A stretch of 64,000 nucleotides of DNA from Phorcus lineatus (GCA_921293015.1 OV121090.1:35065082-35129081), one strand, 5' to 3'. Counted from the stretch's first letter, positions 11,524-24,383 are shown. Translations and numbers: made by a program. The notes: generated by a model from the letters alone, not told the origin.

Positions 11524-11869
11524 AGGGGCAGTAACGCATTTTAAAAAAATGTTGTTTCATTTTCCCAAATAGATATTTGTTTAAGCCATATTTTTTCTTC
11601 AGAGGGAAAAAAACATCTTAAAACTCAATTATCCATAGTCTTATACTCGGTTATTATGTAACAAAGTGCAGGCAAAACGTCTTTGCAGCCATTTTAGTGT
11701 TTATCAGTGAAGATAGAGAAATGAATTTGCTTTTCTTAACCTAATACGTTTAGTTTGTTTTAAAACTGCCACTCTTGATTAAAACATTGTTTTGCAATTT
11801 GTAACATTTATTTTTGTTTTTGTGAGATTTCTTTGTTCACATAAAAAAAACATGCTACTGCCCTTTTAA
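11520..11869. mobile_element. second TTAA-flanked MITE, different family, abutting copy b
   Basis: The element (11524-11865) is bounded by TTAA at 11520-11523 and 11866-11869. Its ends AGGGGCAGTAACGCATT and (reverse complement of the right) AAGGGCAGTAGCATGTT are inverted repeats. The interior does not match the copy a/b/d family. It shares the left TTAA with the neighbouring element, so one inserted exactly at the target duplication of the other. Confidence 0.75.
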
Positions 11870-14296
11870 TGTGTTCTAGGGGACAGTCTCTTGTAGAGAA
11901 AGACATGAATATCCTGTTCACCATGAATCCCCCATCCAAGAGTATTTAACTAACATTATCAAGATTTTCTAACATCAAGTGGGATGCCACAATGCGCTTA
12001 TTTTCCTAATATAGAATAAACTGTCTCAGAAACACAAATTGAGTCCTGCTTCATTGGTGGTAATCTATGCAAATAACACGCCAGAAATGAAGGGAAACTA
12101 TAATTTCCCGACAATTTGTATGCTGGCAGAGACCTTTAAGCTAATTGAGGGTAATGTTATCTGATAAAAACGGCAACTAGCTGTATCTGTGCACCATTCT
12201 GGATGGTCATACTGCCCTTAGCAGACAAATCACATCACATGCCCGCTCAATTAGTCTATCAGCTATTGACTTGCCTGATTTAGTTTTGGGCTGTCAACAA
12301 ATTGTATTTTCAGATAGACACAAAAGTACATTTGACTCCTGAAGAGAGTGTTATCATGATTTTTGTGGAGACAAATTCGGGGAGTGTCCTGTTTTGACAA
12401 TAGTTTTATTTTTTTACATGATTATTACACACATAGTTGAACAATATTTTTGAGGGTAATAATTGGTTGCTTACATTTGACAAAAATAACTTACAATTTC
12501 TCAACAAAAATGGCATTGCATGAGTAATAAGGTTTGCATGTAAGTTATAAATGTGTGAAGTCTTGCTTATAACTGTGTTACAAGACATTACTCGTTAGTC
12601 TTCAAATGAAATTAGTGAAAACATTTACATTGTAACACTAAATATATTTCAGGTTGTAATAATTAGTTACTCCAGTGAAATTTTATTTCATACAAATGCA
12701 AAATAATAAAAATAAATTGAGAACCAGAAGCCGATAGAATCTTTGCTTTAATTCATTAAAACTAATAAAATCTAATAAATCTAACTTCAATTTAATTCAT
12801 CATGTTAATTTTTAAAAGTGCTTTTGTATGTCTATTACCTTTTCATACCATATGATAATGAATGTTTTTTTATGATGTTTCCCTAAACCTGATGCAAGAA
12901 AATGTGTTGAAACATATTCAGCATTCTCTCCCAACAGAGGTAGCTCCATAATAAATTCTAATGCAACCTCTGTCGTAATTCAAGTGTTTCTCAGTCTTGA
13001 AATGCAGAAGCCTGATTGTATGCAATCAAAATTAGTTGTGGAATCAGCAAAGCTGTTTAAAAAAGCTGTATATTTTTGGAAAGACTAACCTTATTCGAAT
13101 TTACACTTTGCACTTTACAAAATACATTCACCTAACGACTGCATCATTACATAGGCCTGTGTGACAACAAATATGTTACTGCATGCAGTTTTGTCATTGT
13201 CTGAAATACTGCAAGGTAGTTTATGTTGGAAAATTTTTTTGCAAGGGGAATTTGCCTGAAGCATGAGAACAACCTGTATTAGAACAGAGGTTAATTGTAT
13301 AGGAATTAATGAAGGAGCGCCCCCTGTCGGGTAAAGAATGGATATTCAAAAGATAATCTAGTTTCTTATCCTAGTTGAAAACATAGGGTGAAAATCTTTA
13401 TGACATTTTATCTGTAACTTAAAAGATTCATTGACTTTGCATGAAATGTAGTTTCTACCATATTTGCTCTTCAGATTGTCTGCAAAATTTCTACAGTTCA
13501 GATCGATTTGATGCACTTTTGCATAATTTCAGTTGGGCTTTCTTATTTGATTCTATACTCAAAATTCATGAATGTTTTAAAAAAAAATTGCTAATTCCCA
13601 TAAGAATTTATGTTATGATCAATTGAAGTTTCAATATAAAAATGTAAAATAAATGTTTGCAATAGTGTCATTAATCCTACTTGTTATATGTTTGTGAAAT
13701 GCACAAAAGTGTCTTGTTCCAAAATTTTTAAAAACCCATACGTATCCTCTTTAGATATGACAAAAACCTTCACTGTGCCTGTACAATTTTTATAGGTCAC
13801 CCTCACATGAATGTTCTTCCTTTGTCCTAAGTTTTGAAAATAATTGATCACTTCGTGATCCATCACACTAGCAAATTGCTAGTTGTGAAAACAATTCAAT
13901 CCTCACCATAACCTATAAATTATCTCATTGTCACCAATTTCACTGGTGTTGGGAAATCTTGACAGTGCACTAAACCACAAGATTGAAACCCAAACCACTT
14001 ATTCTTTTTGAGTTAACACAAGTTAATTACAGGCCGACAACACCTCCAACTTTATGCCCCTTCCCCATCCCCCATGTTTCAAAGTGGAAGGACATGAGAA
14101 ATGATTTCAATGAAACTATCATATTGGTCAAATTTACCCGTCCATTGTTGCATACAGTACTAATGTTGCAGGATTCCAACTCATATATTAGTTATTGTTT
14201 GTAACCACATACCTCTTATCTAAATGTGTAAACTACACATATTATGTCAAAGAGGGGGATCCTCAGAGAAATAGTATTGTCTTAATGGTTTCAATA
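11870..14296. other. unique DNA, no gene recognised
   Basis: AT-rich throughout, with a slightly more balanced stretch at about 12000-12320. Short open frames (12406-12588 minus, 13441-13626 plus, 13684-13866 minus, 13983-14204 plus) resemble nothing I know and are not proposed as genes. Confidence 0.4.
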
Positions 14297-14668
14297 TACC
14301 GTATTCGACTTAATAACCGCCCACTCCCCTATAAGCGCCCACCCACCCATGTTTTTGACTGAACAATATGCGTCCTGATTTAGCGCCCACCTCTCAACAT
14401 TGCTTACCTTGCATGCTGATTCATTGAAGAAGGTTTTTCAGTCTTGCAATAAGTCTTTTACTTCCACTAAAGTGAAGAATACAGGGTATTTCAAGACCCC
14501 CAGCCACCACCAAAATGATAAAAGTTATAAAACCATATTTCAAAGACATGTGTATCGTAAGAAAACACTTTCAAGACTAAACTTGAGGACAGTTTTTATC
14601 GTTTTAATTAGCGCCCCCTTTTACCAATTTTTTAAGCGCCCCGGGCGCTTATCACGTCGAATACGGTA
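14297..14668. mobile_element. MITE with TACCGTATTCGAC termini
   Basis: The left end TACCGTATTCGACTTAATAA (14297 on) and the reverse complement of the right end TACCGTATTCGACGTGATAA (from 14668) form TIRs of about 26 bp. Both lead into GCGCCC-rich subterminal repeats. Flanking TA suggests a TA target. It is 372 bp and non-coding; the open frame at 14400-14669 runs through it and is incidental. Degenerate relatives lie at 29830-30177 and probably 20508-20950. Confidence 0.85.
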
Positions 14669-16028
14669 GTTAAATAGCTGTAATAATCTTTCATTACATC
14701 TAGAGAGTTACTGTTTGAGGTCATGTTCAGGTGACCTTTGTCGAAGTTTGAACCGACCAATAAAATGAGGGGAGGAAGTCACCTTTGAACCAATCAAAAA
14801 TGTGAGCTTTTTTAAATCTTGATTACTGTCACATGCTGTTGTTCATACTACGTCTGTCTATATTTATCCTTAAAAAACTTTTCTGACCTAAAGTGTTAAT
14901 TTACTTTTTCACAACTAAATAAATAAACAACACACAAATATTCTGTCAACAATATCTGCACAGAATTGATGCTGCCATCATAATTGTTAACACAATTCAC
15001 TGAGAAACATCGGTAATAATTGGATTTTATAGTCGAGATGCTGAAGAACAGTGAAACATTCATATTGACCCACGATTCTAAGTGCTGGGCCAACTCTCTT
15101 TTGATTGGTAGATGTTTGTGCCTGCGCGACATATGCATGAAATCGGTGCATGATTCGCTAGATGTAATAACGGTCCTCAGGACATAGAATATTACAGCTA
15201 GTTTTAACTAGATTGAGCTGGTATATTCAAACAAACAAATAAATATTTACTATTGATTTCTTTCCAAGCTTATGGAATATTTTAACACAGAGAATAAAAT
15301 TGTTTGTACTTTTATCAAATTTTTAAAAATTATATGAAGTCAAATAAAATTAAGGCAAAGTTTATGCTACGTTTTTTCATATATATGTTACCAAAATGTA
15401 ATTACAAAAGTTCTTACCAAGCTTCAAATGTGTTGGATGAAAAGAAATCTGATACATTAATCATTTGATTTAAGGACATGCATCTTCTTCAAACAGAAAA
15501 CAATTCATACACACAATGAATATGTATAATAGTGCAAAATGTATTAAAAAATTTGCCCTGAAAGCTCTGATGTTGGAGCCATGAAAACATCAAAGCAAAA
15601 CATTATCTGACCTAAAACGCAAATAGATAAAGAAGCAATTAAGCATCAGAGATGAGAAACAGGCTTGCATGAACACAACCAATAACTATTCATTTAGGTC
15701 CTTGAAAGATGCTTATTGTGTCGTCAAATGTTCATGTCTTTGGACCATAACTTATGGGCAGGGCTTCACAGGAATCAAATACTTAAGGAAGCGACCATTT
15801 CTGTGGAGTTATTTCATGCAAATGATGAAAATGCTCAGCAGCAAAGTATAAGAGGGTTTTTGATTGCAATGTTGCTCATGACTGGTCTAGCTGGTTTTAT
15901 AGGCAGTTCCAGCAACACAAATAGTGACGAGAGCACAGCAAGAAAGTTTGTTGATGTTCAATGAAGAATAAATAAATAGCAATTGCTTTGCGTCAATATG
16001 ATTCGCTGAACACGGTAATAGAAGTTCA
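14669..16028. other. unique DNA, no gene recognised
   Basis: Includes two hormone-receptor-like half sites (AGGTCA at 14718, AGGTGA at 14729, spacing 5), which can occur by chance. The overlapping open frames at 15669-15964 have no recognised homology. One ends in a Ser/Asn-rich stretch after a hydrophobic segment, but there is no start context, splice site or conservation evidence to support a gene. Confidence 0.35.
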
Positions 16029-16811
16029 GTTCATACCTCCATAAACTTAATTTCGTGACGTCACATCATTTTAAGCCACGCCCATCGACGGAACTATTTG
16101 TAAACAAGTTACTTTTTTTCTTAAAATAGAAACACTTTGTGCAATGCCACTTCTTGAAAGTAGGTAAATAAAAAAATAACATAATTCAGGGTGAAGTAAT
16201 TATTGTTGTCAAAGGTTCTAAAGGTAGTCGTTTTCATAACAAACTAGAGAGCTCTATCTATCATATATGTCATATTGTTCAATGCTCTGCCTGCCGTTGC
16301 AGGGAGGTTGGCAAATTAATTTAATGTCGTTAAGTTCATGAACAGAGTTAAGCTTGGCTCCACATCAAGTTTAAGAACTGTGTGTTGTTTAATCAGATTC
16401 CGTTAAATCGAGATCATAACACCACCCCCATGGCATCTACGAGGGTAAATTTAAATTCGGCTGGTTACCTCTCCGAGTTCTACGTTCGCGATTTGTGTTT
16501 ACAACTGTGAGAACTAGCAATGTCAAGGCCACGTGTGACGGACGTCCGATAAGTTCATGGCCACGTGTGTTGTAGATTTTCATTGGCTGATGAACGTTTT
16601 GTAGGCGGGGCTAGGGATCCGACGACATTTTGATTGACATTTAACCTCTTTCATGCTGTTGAGCGTTGAATTCATTCGCGTAAATAGTGCAGCTCTATTT
16701 GATGCAAATATGTATATTTAGAGCAATAAAATGTTTAAAAAACAACCAGTATGTATATATTTATTTATAAGAATTGACTTCAACATTTATTAAGTTCATG
16801 GAGGTATAAAC
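16029..16811. mobile_element. non-autonomous TIR element (~783 bp)
   Basis: The left end GTTCATACCTCCATAAACTT (16029-16051 overall) and the reverse complement of the right end GTTTATACCTCCATGAACTT (16789-16811 overall) differ at three positions over 23 bp. The interior is more GC-rich than its surroundings. It contains a perfect CRE-type palindrome TGACGTCA (16056-16063) and several TAAGTTCATG copies (near 16330 and 16550). It has no coding capacity. Its right TIR forms part of the adjacent hairpin. Confidence 0.65.
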
Positions 16812-16926
16812 TTGAAAACCGATGTGCAAACTCGGCGTAAATCCGCTACGCGGATTCACACAGTTTGCACATCGGTTTTTAAGTTTATACCTCCATGAAC
16901 TTAATAAAAGTTGAAGTCAATTCTTA
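16768..16926. repeat. 159-bp near-perfect hairpin
   Basis: The left arm (16768-16846) and right arm (16850-16926) are reverse complements over about 70 bp with only a few mismatches. They close on a tiny apical loop (AATCCGC - TAC - GCGGATT). The arms contain the TIR sequence of the element at 16029-16811. A transcript from either strand would form a long double-stranded RNA. The most likely origin is two copies of an element end joined head to head. Confidence 0.9.
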
Positions 16927-17280
16927 ATGATTTTCTTTGTTTGCATATCTCCAAGTTGCCAACAAAGAGGCTTGTAAACACTTTTATGATGGTTGCCTCT
17001 TAGTTTCTTCTTGAATAATTAATAGATTTTGAAAATGGTTTGATATGACAATCCCCAAAAAGTTTCTTCAACTTTTTGCTGGGTCGACGTCATGTTAAAT
17101 CTTTAGGTTGTTTATTACCTTTTTGAAATGATGATCATCAAAATTATCTTTGACAGATACCTCTAGTTGATCAAGTGAAACCCATTTTTTTTATTGCGAC
17201 ACGAAAACTCCTTCTACAAATGTTAAATTTAAAATTGTCAAAGTAATTTTTCAATTTTGAGTCATTTCAAAACAGTCTTT
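16927..17280. other. unique AT-rich DNA
   Basis: Nothing was recognised between the hairpin and the minisatellite. Confidence 0.4.
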
Positions 17281-17875
17281 GCCTTGTAAATGTGTAAATA
17301 TGCATTGTCAATGTTCATTTTTTGCATTGTCAATTTATAGTTTTAGCTTTGTCAATGTATAGTATTAGTCTTATTAATGTGTAGTTTTAGTCTTTTCAAA
17401 GTATAATTTTAGCTTTGTCAATTTATAGTTTTAGCTTTGTCAATTTATAGTTTTAGCTTTGTCAATTTATAGTTTTAGCTTGTCAATGTGTATATAGTTT
17501 TAGCTTTTTTAATGTTTAGTTTTAGCCTTGTCAGTGTGTATTTATAGCCTTGTCAGCATATAGTTTTAGCCTTGTCAATGTACATTTTTAGCCTTGTCAA
17601 TGTATACATACTTTTAGCTTTGTCAATCTATAGTTTAAGCTTGTCAATGTTTAGTTAAAGCCTTGTTAATGCATAGTTTTAACTTTGTTAATGTTTAGTT
17701 TTAGCCTTGTCATTGTGTGTTTATAGCCTTGTCAGTATATAGTTTTAGCCTTTGCAATGTATAGTTTTAGCTTGTCAATGTATAGTTTTAGCTTTTTTTA
17801 TGTATAGTTAAAGGCTTGTCAATGTATAGCTATAGCCCTGTCAGGTTATAGTTTTAGCTTTGTCAATGCTTTGCA
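17281..17875. repeat. 22-bp minisatellite, ~25 units
   Basis: The consensus is close to AGTTTTAGCTTTGTCAATGT plus AT. Three nearly identical units lie at about 17400-17470 and more diverged ones on either side; some units are 23-28 bp through small insertions. It is not coding. Confidence 0.9.
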
Positions 17876-20190
17876 TTGTCGATATATTTTGTTTTATTTG
17901 ACTATTCAATGTCTTGGATTGGTTTTTAATGCTGTGTCAGTTTAAGAAAGAGCTTGAGTTTTAGCAGTAACAATGCTGTTTGTTTTGTTTAGTTGTTTTG
18001 TTTCAACATATAAAATTTTCAAGTTGAATTAGATATATAGCATATCACAAGTTTGTTTCAAATCAAGTTTACATCAGTTTTGATATCAACAAACTTTAAG
18101 TTCTCATGTTGACAAGCTGTTCTGTTCCTAGTTTTCATCTGTTTATATTGTTTGAACAAACGCATCTTTAAAGTATTGATTGAGCGCTTCAAGACTATCA
18201 TTTCCAAAAAGATAAATATTTGCCCTGAGCTCATATGCAAAGTCATTCAGTGCAGATATCAGCCTGTTGTTTTAATGAAGTTTCCAATTGATTTATTGAT
18301 AGGAATAACACTTACAAGAGTGCATCCAATAGATATGTAAATGTTGTCAACTCATTGACATGGAATCTTTGTAAATAATAAGTTATACATGACAAATACC
18401 CAGACAACCTCCTTCTGTTGATATATTAATTTATTTATCACCACATGAATTTAATTTGTTACCATGCTATAATGTCTTAACACAGACAGATAAAAAGATC
18501 AATTTTAGGACAAAACCTGCGTGTTGATCTGTGGATATGGAGACATTTGCAAACCAATAACCAACAACTAGCCTGCAGATGATATATAGTGATCCTCATA
18601 TGAAAACACATGAGGCTCTGCCATATTGTTTAGCATTAAAAAGTAATAACAAGAAAGATAACTTCAATATATTAGGAGACAAAAGTCTGGACATCAGGTC
18701 ATTGCGATCAGGCTGACCTGAAGAAGGACGAAGATATCCCACTTTTGACATGATGAAAAAACAGAGATCAGAGTCATGAATAATGGAGCCAACTTGACAG
18801 ATAACTGCATGATGTTTATTCAACAGGAGTTTTTAAACATTGCACTATTCTCATATGTTCATGTCTGTCGGTTATAGATGAGAATGTCTAGAATTGCATG
18901 TGTCTGAAAAGGATAGAGACAGGATTTATGATGCATCGTTCTTTTAAGATTGTAAGTCAGTGGGATCCCCTGTTAAATAATACAAAACATTTACTTTTAT
19001 TAATTTTACTTGTTGTTGATGATAGAATATGTAGTCATAGAAATGTAGTTTTTGGAAGTGTCCCTCCACAATTTATGTACAATAGTTCTTTTGATAAGCA
19101 TTTCAGAAGTTGAGGTGATAAGGATGTTGAATACAATGTTATGTTTATACAACTTCTTTATTCAAAGAAGATCAAATATTGCTTTGAGCGCATGTGTATC
19201 TATGTCAAAATGTCACTTACCTTTATTAAAGAATTTGTATATCCACAACACTGTCTTCACCATCCCCATCTTAAAGTAGTGCTCTTTCATTTCTTTTTGT
19301 ACATCATTATTCTGGGTCCAGTCTAATTTTTAGAAGATCAAGAAGATAAACTTTTTAATATTAAACACTTATTTATATTAATGAAACCTGATATCAGATA
19401 AATACATCAAGGATTTAATTGATTATTTATTGACATCATGATTACAGTTATTCTTAAATGTTATAAATAATTTCTATTTTCTTTTAAATTATGGTTGTCA
19501 TAAGTTATTTTTCAATAATTTAAATCTAACTTTAATTTCTATATTGGTTCTTCCTTCTGAGTGATTGATATAAAGGAAATGATCTGAGTTTTGCTTTATG
19601 TTGAATACAGGCAATGTCTGGTAATATTCTGAAAGTCACAAGCAAAGGATCTATCTTTTCACATGTGCCTTAACAGTGAATTTTCTAGCATCCTTTTCAA
19701 AATGTTGAAATAAACTTTTTTTCTTTACAGAAAGCTAACAACAATTTACTACCTTGTAAAAAAACTCACATAATCTCACACCCATTATGCAATGACAAAT
19801 TTACTAATTGGTACCATTTAATTGTGAAGTTATGTTTAGTAAACTTGAGCTTAATGATTGTTTAAATTGATTAGAAAATGGAAAATATGTACATTTGCAT
19901 ACAAGTTTGAAGTCATTCATGTAGAAGAATTGACTCAAGTCATCTTTAAGACATAACAGTTAAAAGTAAATCATGGCTGGAAGCACGCTAACATTTAATT
20001 GTAAATAAATTACAAAAGAAAGCATTGCCCCAAATTGAAGTAAACCATGAAGAAACATGCACACATATAATCTTTAAAACATAAAAAGTCATACAAAATT
20101 ATGTAGAAAGCCAACATTGGGCTATAAATTATTGACCAAAAAGTAATTTTGCAAATTCAGGCATTCATGAAGAAAAGTTCATACATGTCA
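17876..20190. other. unique AT-rich DNA
   Basis: Several short open frames lie on both strands (for example 18058-18246 minus, 18898-19113 plus, 19052-19326 plus), none with recognisable homology. I see nothing else of note. Confidence 0.4.
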
Positions 20191-20335
20191 TCAGGGTATC
20201 GTCCAAAAAGACAGAATTCCCAAAAGACAGAAAGCTTAAAACAACACTTTTTATGGTGTAACAAGGGCTCTACCCTTTGAAAATAATGGAACGGCCCAGA
20301 TAAATAAAGACAGAATTCCCAAAAAGATTAAGATG
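20190..20335. repeat. short repeat remnant with duplicated GACAGAATTCCCAAAA
   Basis: AAAGACAGAATTCCCAAAA occurs at about 20208 and again at about 20307, with a related AAAAGACAGAAAG between. This may be a degraded mobile-element fragment; the boundaries are unclear. Confidence 0.35.
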
Positions 20336-20507
20336 CAACAGTTGTTTATTTTTTTCACTTGATGGATTATAAAACATAAGTTAATAGTCCATCATGTAGA
20401 TGAAAACATTATCTAACTGTAAATTAGTGACAATCAAAAACATATTGCACTAAAGGACACATTCCAATTTACTAAATTCGAGTTTCAAGTTGCCAAACAA
20501 ATATTCA

Positions 20508-20950
20508 CATACCATGTTTCCTCTATAAACGCCTTGTCTCCTATAAGCTCAGGGGCCTAGATTTTCGAAGCTCTCTTAGCACTAAGTTTGTCGTAAGTAC
20601 CATCAATTAACGTTCTCTTACGACTATCTCAGCACTAACAGAGCTTTGAAAATCTGGGCCCAGATCTCTAATAAGCACCAGGTTTCAAATCAGCGCCAGT
20701 CCTCTAATAGGTGCCTGGGTTCAAGAATAGGTAAGAAAATAAGCACCGGGTCTAAATCATTGAATTTATGCTTCCTTAGTAAACATTATACATATTATGT
20801 AAGTTCAGTTTTCATTTTTAGAACATAAGCTTCAGGTCTCCAAAAAGTGCTGGGCCTTTATTAAATGTTTGGGGTCAAGAATTGTTAAAAAAAAAGTACC
20901 TTGGCACTTATTAAAAGAGATTCGGCATGTACCCTTATACAGTGCAAGTC
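20508..20950. mobile_element. degenerate relative of the CGTATTCGAC / GCGCCC MITE family
   Basis: The region has repeated ATAAGCACC / ATAAGCGCC-like motifs (CTATAAACGCC, CTAATAAGCACC, AATAAGCACCGGG). It ends in GGCACTTATTAAAAGAGATTCGGCATGTAC, which resembles a decayed copy of the right terminus of the 14297-14668 element. A 109-bp foldback is inserted at 20553-20661. Assignment is by motif similarity only. Confidence 0.4.
20553..20661. mobile_element. 109-bp foldback MITE with GGGCC termini
   Basis: The left arm GGGCCTAGATTTTCGAAGCT and the reverse complement of the right arm GGGCCCAGATTTTCAAAGCT are inverted repeats extending about 36 bp. The element is almost entirely the two arms. Its insertion splits the older element around it (ATAAGC before, ATAAGCACC after). 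Compare 55298-55408. Confidence 0.8.
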
Positions 20951-23400
20951 TATCATCCAATTAGGAAAAGCCAACTAACTAATCTCAGTAATGAGTTGGA
21001 CTACAAATGTTTATAAGTAATCTTTGTAACTGAGAGGATAGACAGCTGACTATGTGTAACATCTATCTTGGGTGTCAAACCTTCAGTAGGTATAATTCCC
21101 TGATATACAAGATAAGTAAGAAAGAGGAGCTGGGTTCGCTTTGAACGTATATCAGTTTCACTATAGTCTGAATGTTCTAAATTAACACAAACTGATTTCA
21201 TATTTCCTTTTTCCTGATGGTTTGTCAGTTAAGTTGATATGAAATATCAAGTCTGTTGAAGAATAAGCTTGTAAGAAAGTAGAGTTTAATATATGTTTTG
21301 CATATTTAAAGAACAAGCCCTAGTTATTTTGGATATGAAACTCAAGGAAAGACATTTGTGTGCTTTAAATCCCATCAAAACATACACATTTATGCAATTA
21401 AATACAGTCCATTTAAAACATATATATTAGGGTATTATATAAGTTTTGAGTGAATTATAAGTATTGGTTTATAGCGAATACAATTTGTAGTTTAGCTTTC
21501 ATTATATATGGCACTAAGCTGGAAACCGATTGGTTTGGTAGTGATCAGCCCTATCAACTGATTGGCTGTCAATTTTGGGGTCATATCCTGTTTGAAATGT
21601 CAGATCATAGATGAGTGACAAGTGTCAAACAAATATAAGACTAGGGAAGGAATCAATGATTTGATTTTAATGAGATTGATATAGCACAATACAATCCTCA
21701 ACCTCTTTTTATCATGATCAAGATGTGATTCGAGTAGGCAATCTCATTAAGGACCTCTTGGCAAAAGGTTTGGTCTTCCATTGAGGAAATTGACTATAAA
21801 ATCTAGCTCTTAGCTCATGAACTTTCAAATTCAAATCCCTGAGCAAGTGCTGAATAGAATGATTCAGATACTGAGCTACAAAGACACTTTATTCCATTAT
21901 CTCATGCCGGAACTTTTTATTGGTAGTTTGCGTCATACAAAAATTCAAGGGCATTAAATTTGAGTGCAAATATTCCCTGTGAAATGTCCCAGGGAATAAA
22001 TGCAAAGAGTATAAAACCATTCAGCCCTTGATGACATAGGATAATGTAAATCTAGAGTGAAATATAGTATTATGGTATGAATAGATATATCGGTGGTCAG
22101 TGAAGTATACCAAAACATAAAACAACTGTGGAGACAGTTTTTATACTTTGTTTGTACACTGAGTGAAGAATGAACATTAATACATTTCAAAATTATTTTG
22201 TATTATGAAAATTTTTTAGGACTTTTAAATCATTTTTATCTTTCATATTATTATGATATTTGATTTTAAGTTTTCATTAGTGAGACTTCAACACCTCTTG
22301 AGAAAGTCTTGATAATCTTCCTCTAAGGAAGTGTTTAAGGAGATCATGATCATTATTTGTTGAATTTATCTTTAATCTTCTCTCCAACTAAAATATTGTG
22401 TCCAGACTTCTTGTACAATACAGGTTCAACCCTAAAACAATTCATTTAGAACTAAAAGCCCTGGAAGGCTGAAATATTGTGTACAGATCAACCTTTTGAC
22501 TAATTATGATGTAGACTCAGTTTGTCTGACCTGTGATAAGGACCACAGAGGTCGAACCTTTCAAAACTAATCTAGTCTTTTCTCCAGAACTCTCATGTGC
22601 TGATTCCTCTGCCCATTAACATGTAGGCTGTAGACTGTAGATTTGTAAACTTCATGTGATCAACTGCTTCTGGAAATTATTTTGTTTTACATATTATTTT
22701 TATGGCAGAATTAAGCAGTGGCAAGAATGCATGACTCTCCGTAAGTTATTTCTAAAGATAAACTCACAAAGAGCCTTTAGGAGGGGTTCATTGTCAAGTC
22801 AACGATGCTGTCATACATAATATATGTGTATGTGTCTCATGGGGTGCAACTCCCCCTCCAAATAGACATCCTGTATACACCCCTGATGGTGCCAGCGAGA
22901 CTTTAATCAAATATAGTTCTAGCACTTGTGGGTTATAACCATTGGTAGGTGGTGAACTTATTCAATCTTGTTAACTTCATGACTTTAAAGGTCATTTAAA
23001 GTAGAATTTCGTTTACTTTTGTGGAAATTACTCCCACAGATGTACCCAGAATACCTCCGCAGTTGGGGAATTAATTTACATCTTCTCCTAAATACTCAAT
23101 TTCTCAATTGGTTCCATTAAACATTATTCGCATCTATCGTTCCACATAAAACATTTCCTGTCTTATGTTGAATATCCTAAGCTATTCTAAGATGACTTGT
23201 TAAGTTAAAACTATATATCTCAGTCATGCTGAGATGCTGGTGGTTTTGGGTGTGCAATGAGGTCATCCAATACAAACTTAAGTCATTGGTCACCTGCAGG
23301 AATATTCTTCATTAAGGACAGTTCTTGGGCCGTTCAGACCAAACTGCTTTACTGCGCAAAAAAACTTGGAAAACTTCACAACATGGCTACAACAACATAA
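20951..23400. other. unique DNA, no gene recognised
   Basis: AT-rich with no repeats noticed. Minus-strand open frames at 21001-21201 and 21954-22190 are short and unrecognised. Confidence 0.4.
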
Positions 23401-23859
23401 ATATATTCCCTTGACACCGAAACATTAAAATATGTAACAAAAACATGAAGTCAGACATGTTAAAACCTGGCGGCTGCAACATTTATTGCTCTGCAAACTT
23501 TGACCTGTACCCCACAAGCCTATTTAACTTGACCTGGGAAATCTATTTAGGGAAATCAGGATCTGTCTTGCATATGAAATATTTTTAAAATTCAAATATA
23601 TATGTTGTCATGCCGTGAATAAGAATAAATTCCAATCTTTACAATGTACATACACGAGTAAGAATGTTTAAATTCAAATTGAACAATAAAAATTAATTTA
23701 AAAGAGGAGGAAAAGCACTAGCAAGCTGTCCACCCTCGCACAATGTAAACTCAGAAGAGCCTTCTTCTTCATTGTGTACATGCATGTGTGTCCGTCCATC
23801 TGTTGCTGAGCTCACACATCTCATTGAACCTTTAATGTTTCGGTGTCAAGGGAATATAT
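23401..23859. mobile_element. MITE with perfect 29-bp terminal inverted repeats
   Basis: The left TIR (23401-23429) begins ATATATTCCCTTGACACCGA. The right TIR (23831-23859) is its exact reverse complement over 29 bp. The 459-bp element has no coding capacity. Identical ends suggest a young insertion relative to the other MITEs here. The terminal ATAT leaves the TSD ambiguous; a TA target is possible. Confidence 0.9.
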
Positions 23860-24109
23860 CAATTTTGTTCTATCAATGCAGACACGGCACTTTTGTCTGC
23901 TAGGCCTGATACTACTATTTGTATTACATCTTCAGTGCTATTGTGAGAGGTATAGTTCAATGGGTAAATTGTGCAAACCACTAGTAGAGGTGGTAAATAA
24001 GTAGCAGAGGCCACAAACTTTAAAGATGTTTGTGACTTCTTTCTAGAAGGTAAAGGTGTAAGATGCTGAAATTGTACATTGACATTTATCATCCAAAACT
24101 GTGTTCCAC

Positions 24110-24157
24110 AGGAGATATCGCTTGTGAAGATCAAGCGATATCTCCTAGGAGATATCG
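24110..24157. repeat. 15-bp stem hairpin plus a third arm
   Basis: AGGAGATATCGCTTG (24110-24124) pairs perfectly with CAAGCGATATCTCCT (24132-24146) across a 7-base loop. AGGAGATATCG repeats at 24147-24157, so two alternative hairpins can form. Confidence 0.85.
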
Positions 24158-24383
24158 TTTTGACGATAGATTTTGAACAATGCCCTATTACAGTCAAGTT
24201 CAAGGTATCACAATTGTTTTTCATCATCAAGTAATTACATAACAATGGTATGACGTCATAAACATGATGATGTCACAATGCTATGACATCACCACACTGA
24301 GAGTCTTAGAGTAGTGCAGTGTTCAGAAATATACATTATTCACAGAATCGAATTGAAAAATAATTTTGAATGATAAATAGAAT

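Noticed and set aside
14400-14669. 89-codon plus frame
   Set aside because: It lies wholly in the TACCGTATTCGAC MITE and ends in its TIR.
14718-14734. AGGTCA and AGGTGA half sites with 5-bp spacing (retinoid-receptor-like)
   Set aside because: An isolated short motif; chance expectation over 64 kb is high.
15669-15964. Overlapping 60- and 82-codon frames, one with a hydrophobic stretch
   Set aside because: No homology, splice signal or duplicate conservation; frames of this size recur throughout the window by chance.
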